Positions 26,360 to 27,625 of a stretch of DNA of 27,625 nucleotides are shown here, piece after piece. The DNA is from Chloroflexota bacterium (lineage in GTDB: Bacteria; Chloroflexota; Chloroflexia; Thermomicrobiales; UBA6265), in the NCBI GenBank assembly GCA_023423795.1, contig JAFAEX010000159.1, forward strand, positions 1-27,625. Direction: 5' to 3'. A program made the translations under genes and the position numbers. Each line of letters begins with the position of its first letter. Position 1 is the first letter of the stretch. The notes beneath the pieces are model-generated. The model was given only the letters and a program-made list of their open reading frames with translations. It was not told the DNA's origin and ran no database searches.

Positions 26360-27625
26360 CTAGCCCTGCATGCGCTCCAGCTCCGCGCCCAGTTCCTGCA
26401 GCGCGGCCACCGGCTCCATGCGGTCGTTCATCACCGGGGTGATGACGATGCGCTCCATCGCCTGCGTCGTGTCGTTGAACAGGGGCGACTGGTTGAACGC
26501 CGGCAGGTCGCCCGCCACCGAGGCGTAGAGTTGCCCGATCTCCGCGCCGCCGAAGAACTCGGAGGGCTGCTTCAGCTCCTCGCTCTCGTAGGCGGGGATG
26601 TAGGCCGGGTAGACGGTCCGCATCCGGAAGTCGTTGAGGGCGCCGTCCACCGTCAGGTTGCCGGCCTGCAGCAGGTCCCAGGCGAGGTCCTGGTGCTGCG
26701 ATTGTTCGGTGATGCACTGGCCGGTGCCGCCGAAGTTGGCGGTCGGCCGGCCTTCGCCCAGCCCGGTCGGGATGCGCTGCACGGCCCAGAGGCCGGACTG
26801 GTCGGGCACGTTGTTCATCAGGTTGCCGATGTGCCACGGCGGGCCCCAGACGGCGACGAACTTGCCGGCCCGGAAGGCGGCCCAGTACGGCGGCCCGGCC
26901 CACTTCTCCTGCGCGTCGGCCGGCGCGATGCCGGCGATGCCGTCCTCGTAGACGAGGTTGCGCAGGAACGTCAGCGCCTCCACGCCCAGTTCGTTGTCGG
27001 CCTGGTAGTTGCCCTCGGCGTCGAAGAACGAGGTGCCGGCGAACTGCGACGCCATGAAGAAGTCGCCGAACGCGAGGTCGTGCACCGCCAGCATCTTCAT
27101 CTCGCCGTCGGCGGAGATGGTCTTGCCGGCCGCGATCACGTCGTCCCACGTCTCGAACGGGGTTTCGATGCCGGCCTCGTCCATCACGTCCTTGCGGTAG
27201 GCGAAGACGACCGCGTTGAGTTCGTTGCCGAGGCCGTAGATCTCGCCGCCGTAACTCCACGGATCGACCGCGGCCGGCTTGTAGATGTTGTCGATCTCTT
27301 CCCCGATGCGCTCGCCGAGGGGCAGGAACGGGATCCGCTCGCCCTTGATGAACATCGAGAAGCGGGCGATCTCGACGTCGGCGATGTCCGGCGCGCCGCG
27401 GCCGCTGGCCAGCGCCGCCAGCAACCGGTCGTGCATCTGGTCGAACTGGAACTGGCGGAAGTTGATGGTGACGTCGGGGTGCTTGTCCTTGAAGACCGGC
27501 AGCTCCGCCGCCGCCTTGGCGAAGTTCAGGCGCCCTTCGTCGAAGCCCCAGAACTCCAGCACCTCGCCCGACTGCCGCCGCGCGGTGGTCCGGGCCGGGC
27601 GGGAGCCGGCGCCCGGGGCCGCCAG
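26360..27625 (-). CDS. Sugar ABC transporter substrate-binding protein, 5' end outside window
   Basis: At least 421 residues of an extracellular solute-binding protein family 1 (MalE-like). The frame stays open to the window edge, so the true start and any lipobox signal are not seen; the visible upstream residues (Ala/Pro/Gly/Arg-rich) look like the end of an export signal. The mature fold starts with VLEFWGFDEGRLNF. It includes FKDKHPDVTINFRQFQFDQMHDRLLAALASGRGAPDIADVE, the family's first-lobe pattern, and later GGEIYGLGNELNAVVFAYRKDVMDEAGIETPFETWDDVIAAGKT, the hinge region of sugar-binding proteins. The bound sugar cannot be named. It is the first visible gene of the importer cluster on the minus strand. 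The importer's MsmX/MalK-type ATPase is not in the window. Confidence 0.9.
   Translation of the reverse strand: MAAPGAGSRPARTTARRQSGEVLEFWGFDEGRLNFAKAAAELPVFKDKHPDVTINFRQFQFDQMHDRLLAALASGRGAPDIADVEIARFSMFIKGERIPFLPLGERIGEEIDNIYKPAAVDPWSYGGEIYGLGNELNAVVFAYRKDVMDEAGIETPFETWDDVIAAGKTISADGEMKMLAVHDLAFGDFFMASQFAGTSFFDAEGNYQADNELGVEALTFLRNLVYEDGIAGIAPADAQEKWAGPPYWAAFRAGKFVAVWGPPWHIGNLMNNVPDQSGLWAVQRIPTGLGEGRPTANFGGTGQCITEQSQHQDLAWDLLQAGNLTVDGALNDFRMRTVYPAYIPAYESEELKQPSEFFGGAEIGQLYASVAGDLPAFNQSPLFNDTTQAMERIVITPVMNDRMEPVAALQELGAELERMQG

Overview
The window is about 27.6 kb of very GC-rich bacterial chromosome or large replicon. I infer a Chloroflexota (Thermomicrobia-like) or similar high-GC soil or thermophilic bacterium. 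The grounds are the exported proteins with Ala/Thr/Pro-rich tails, several Tat-type signal peptides, a luciferase-like (LLM class) oxidoreductase, a CO-dehydrogenase/aldehyde-oxidase type molybdo-enzyme operon, and intergenic spaces crowded with short repeats. The taxon is an inference, because no rRNA or housekeeping marker is present.

Layout. 1-4757: two histidine kinases meet tail to tail. The first is cut by the window edge; the second is a cytosolic kinase with eight PAS domains and a GAF domain. 4983-6877: two exported NTF2/SnoaL-like proteins converge on a strong terminator hairpin. 6878-7831: a non-coding stretch dense in DnaA-box-like nonamers resembles a replication origin, although no dnaA, dnaN or rep gene is nearby. 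7832-9847: a P1B-4 type heavy-metal ATPase whose extended -10 promoter overlaps a 19-bp imperfect palindrome. 9973-11300: accessory debris, namely an AbrB/PIN toxin-antitoxin pair with a frameshifted toxin, a HicB remnant with an in-frame stop, a second DnaA-box-like cluster and a candidate structured RNA. 11369-16031: a DoxX membrane protein, then a three-gene molybdo-flavo-iron-sulfur dehydrogenase operon whose start/stop codons overlap.

16032-16779 is a remarkable intergenic region. It holds a 29-nt-arm hairpin between 15-bp direct repeats, two four-unit arrays of an 11-bp repeat in opposite orientation, and an 18-bp perfect palindrome. It precedes an aldo/keto reductase. 17896-20756 holds two paralogous Tat-exported M23-family proteins flanking a small multidrug-resistance (Gdx/SugE-like) exporter preceded by a convincing guanidine-III riboswitch. 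One M23 paralogue has lost the Asp zinc ligand. 20757-22139 carries tandem and inverted repeats and the LLM-class oxidoreductase. 22352-22965 is an intact VapBC-like pair. 23244-24023 is an exported C39-like cysteine protease. 24158 to the end is a minus-strand sugar ABC importer: binding protein (partial), MalF-type permease and MalG-type permease, with no ATPase gene in view.

Points of most interest are the origin-like DnaA-box clusters, the helically phased 11-bp repeat arrays, and a recurring arrangement in which heptanucleotide tandem arrays sit directly after stop codons, always with the same strand in the mRNA sense. The riboswitch, the degraded M23 active site and the two broken toxin-antitoxin loci are separate, easily tested observations.
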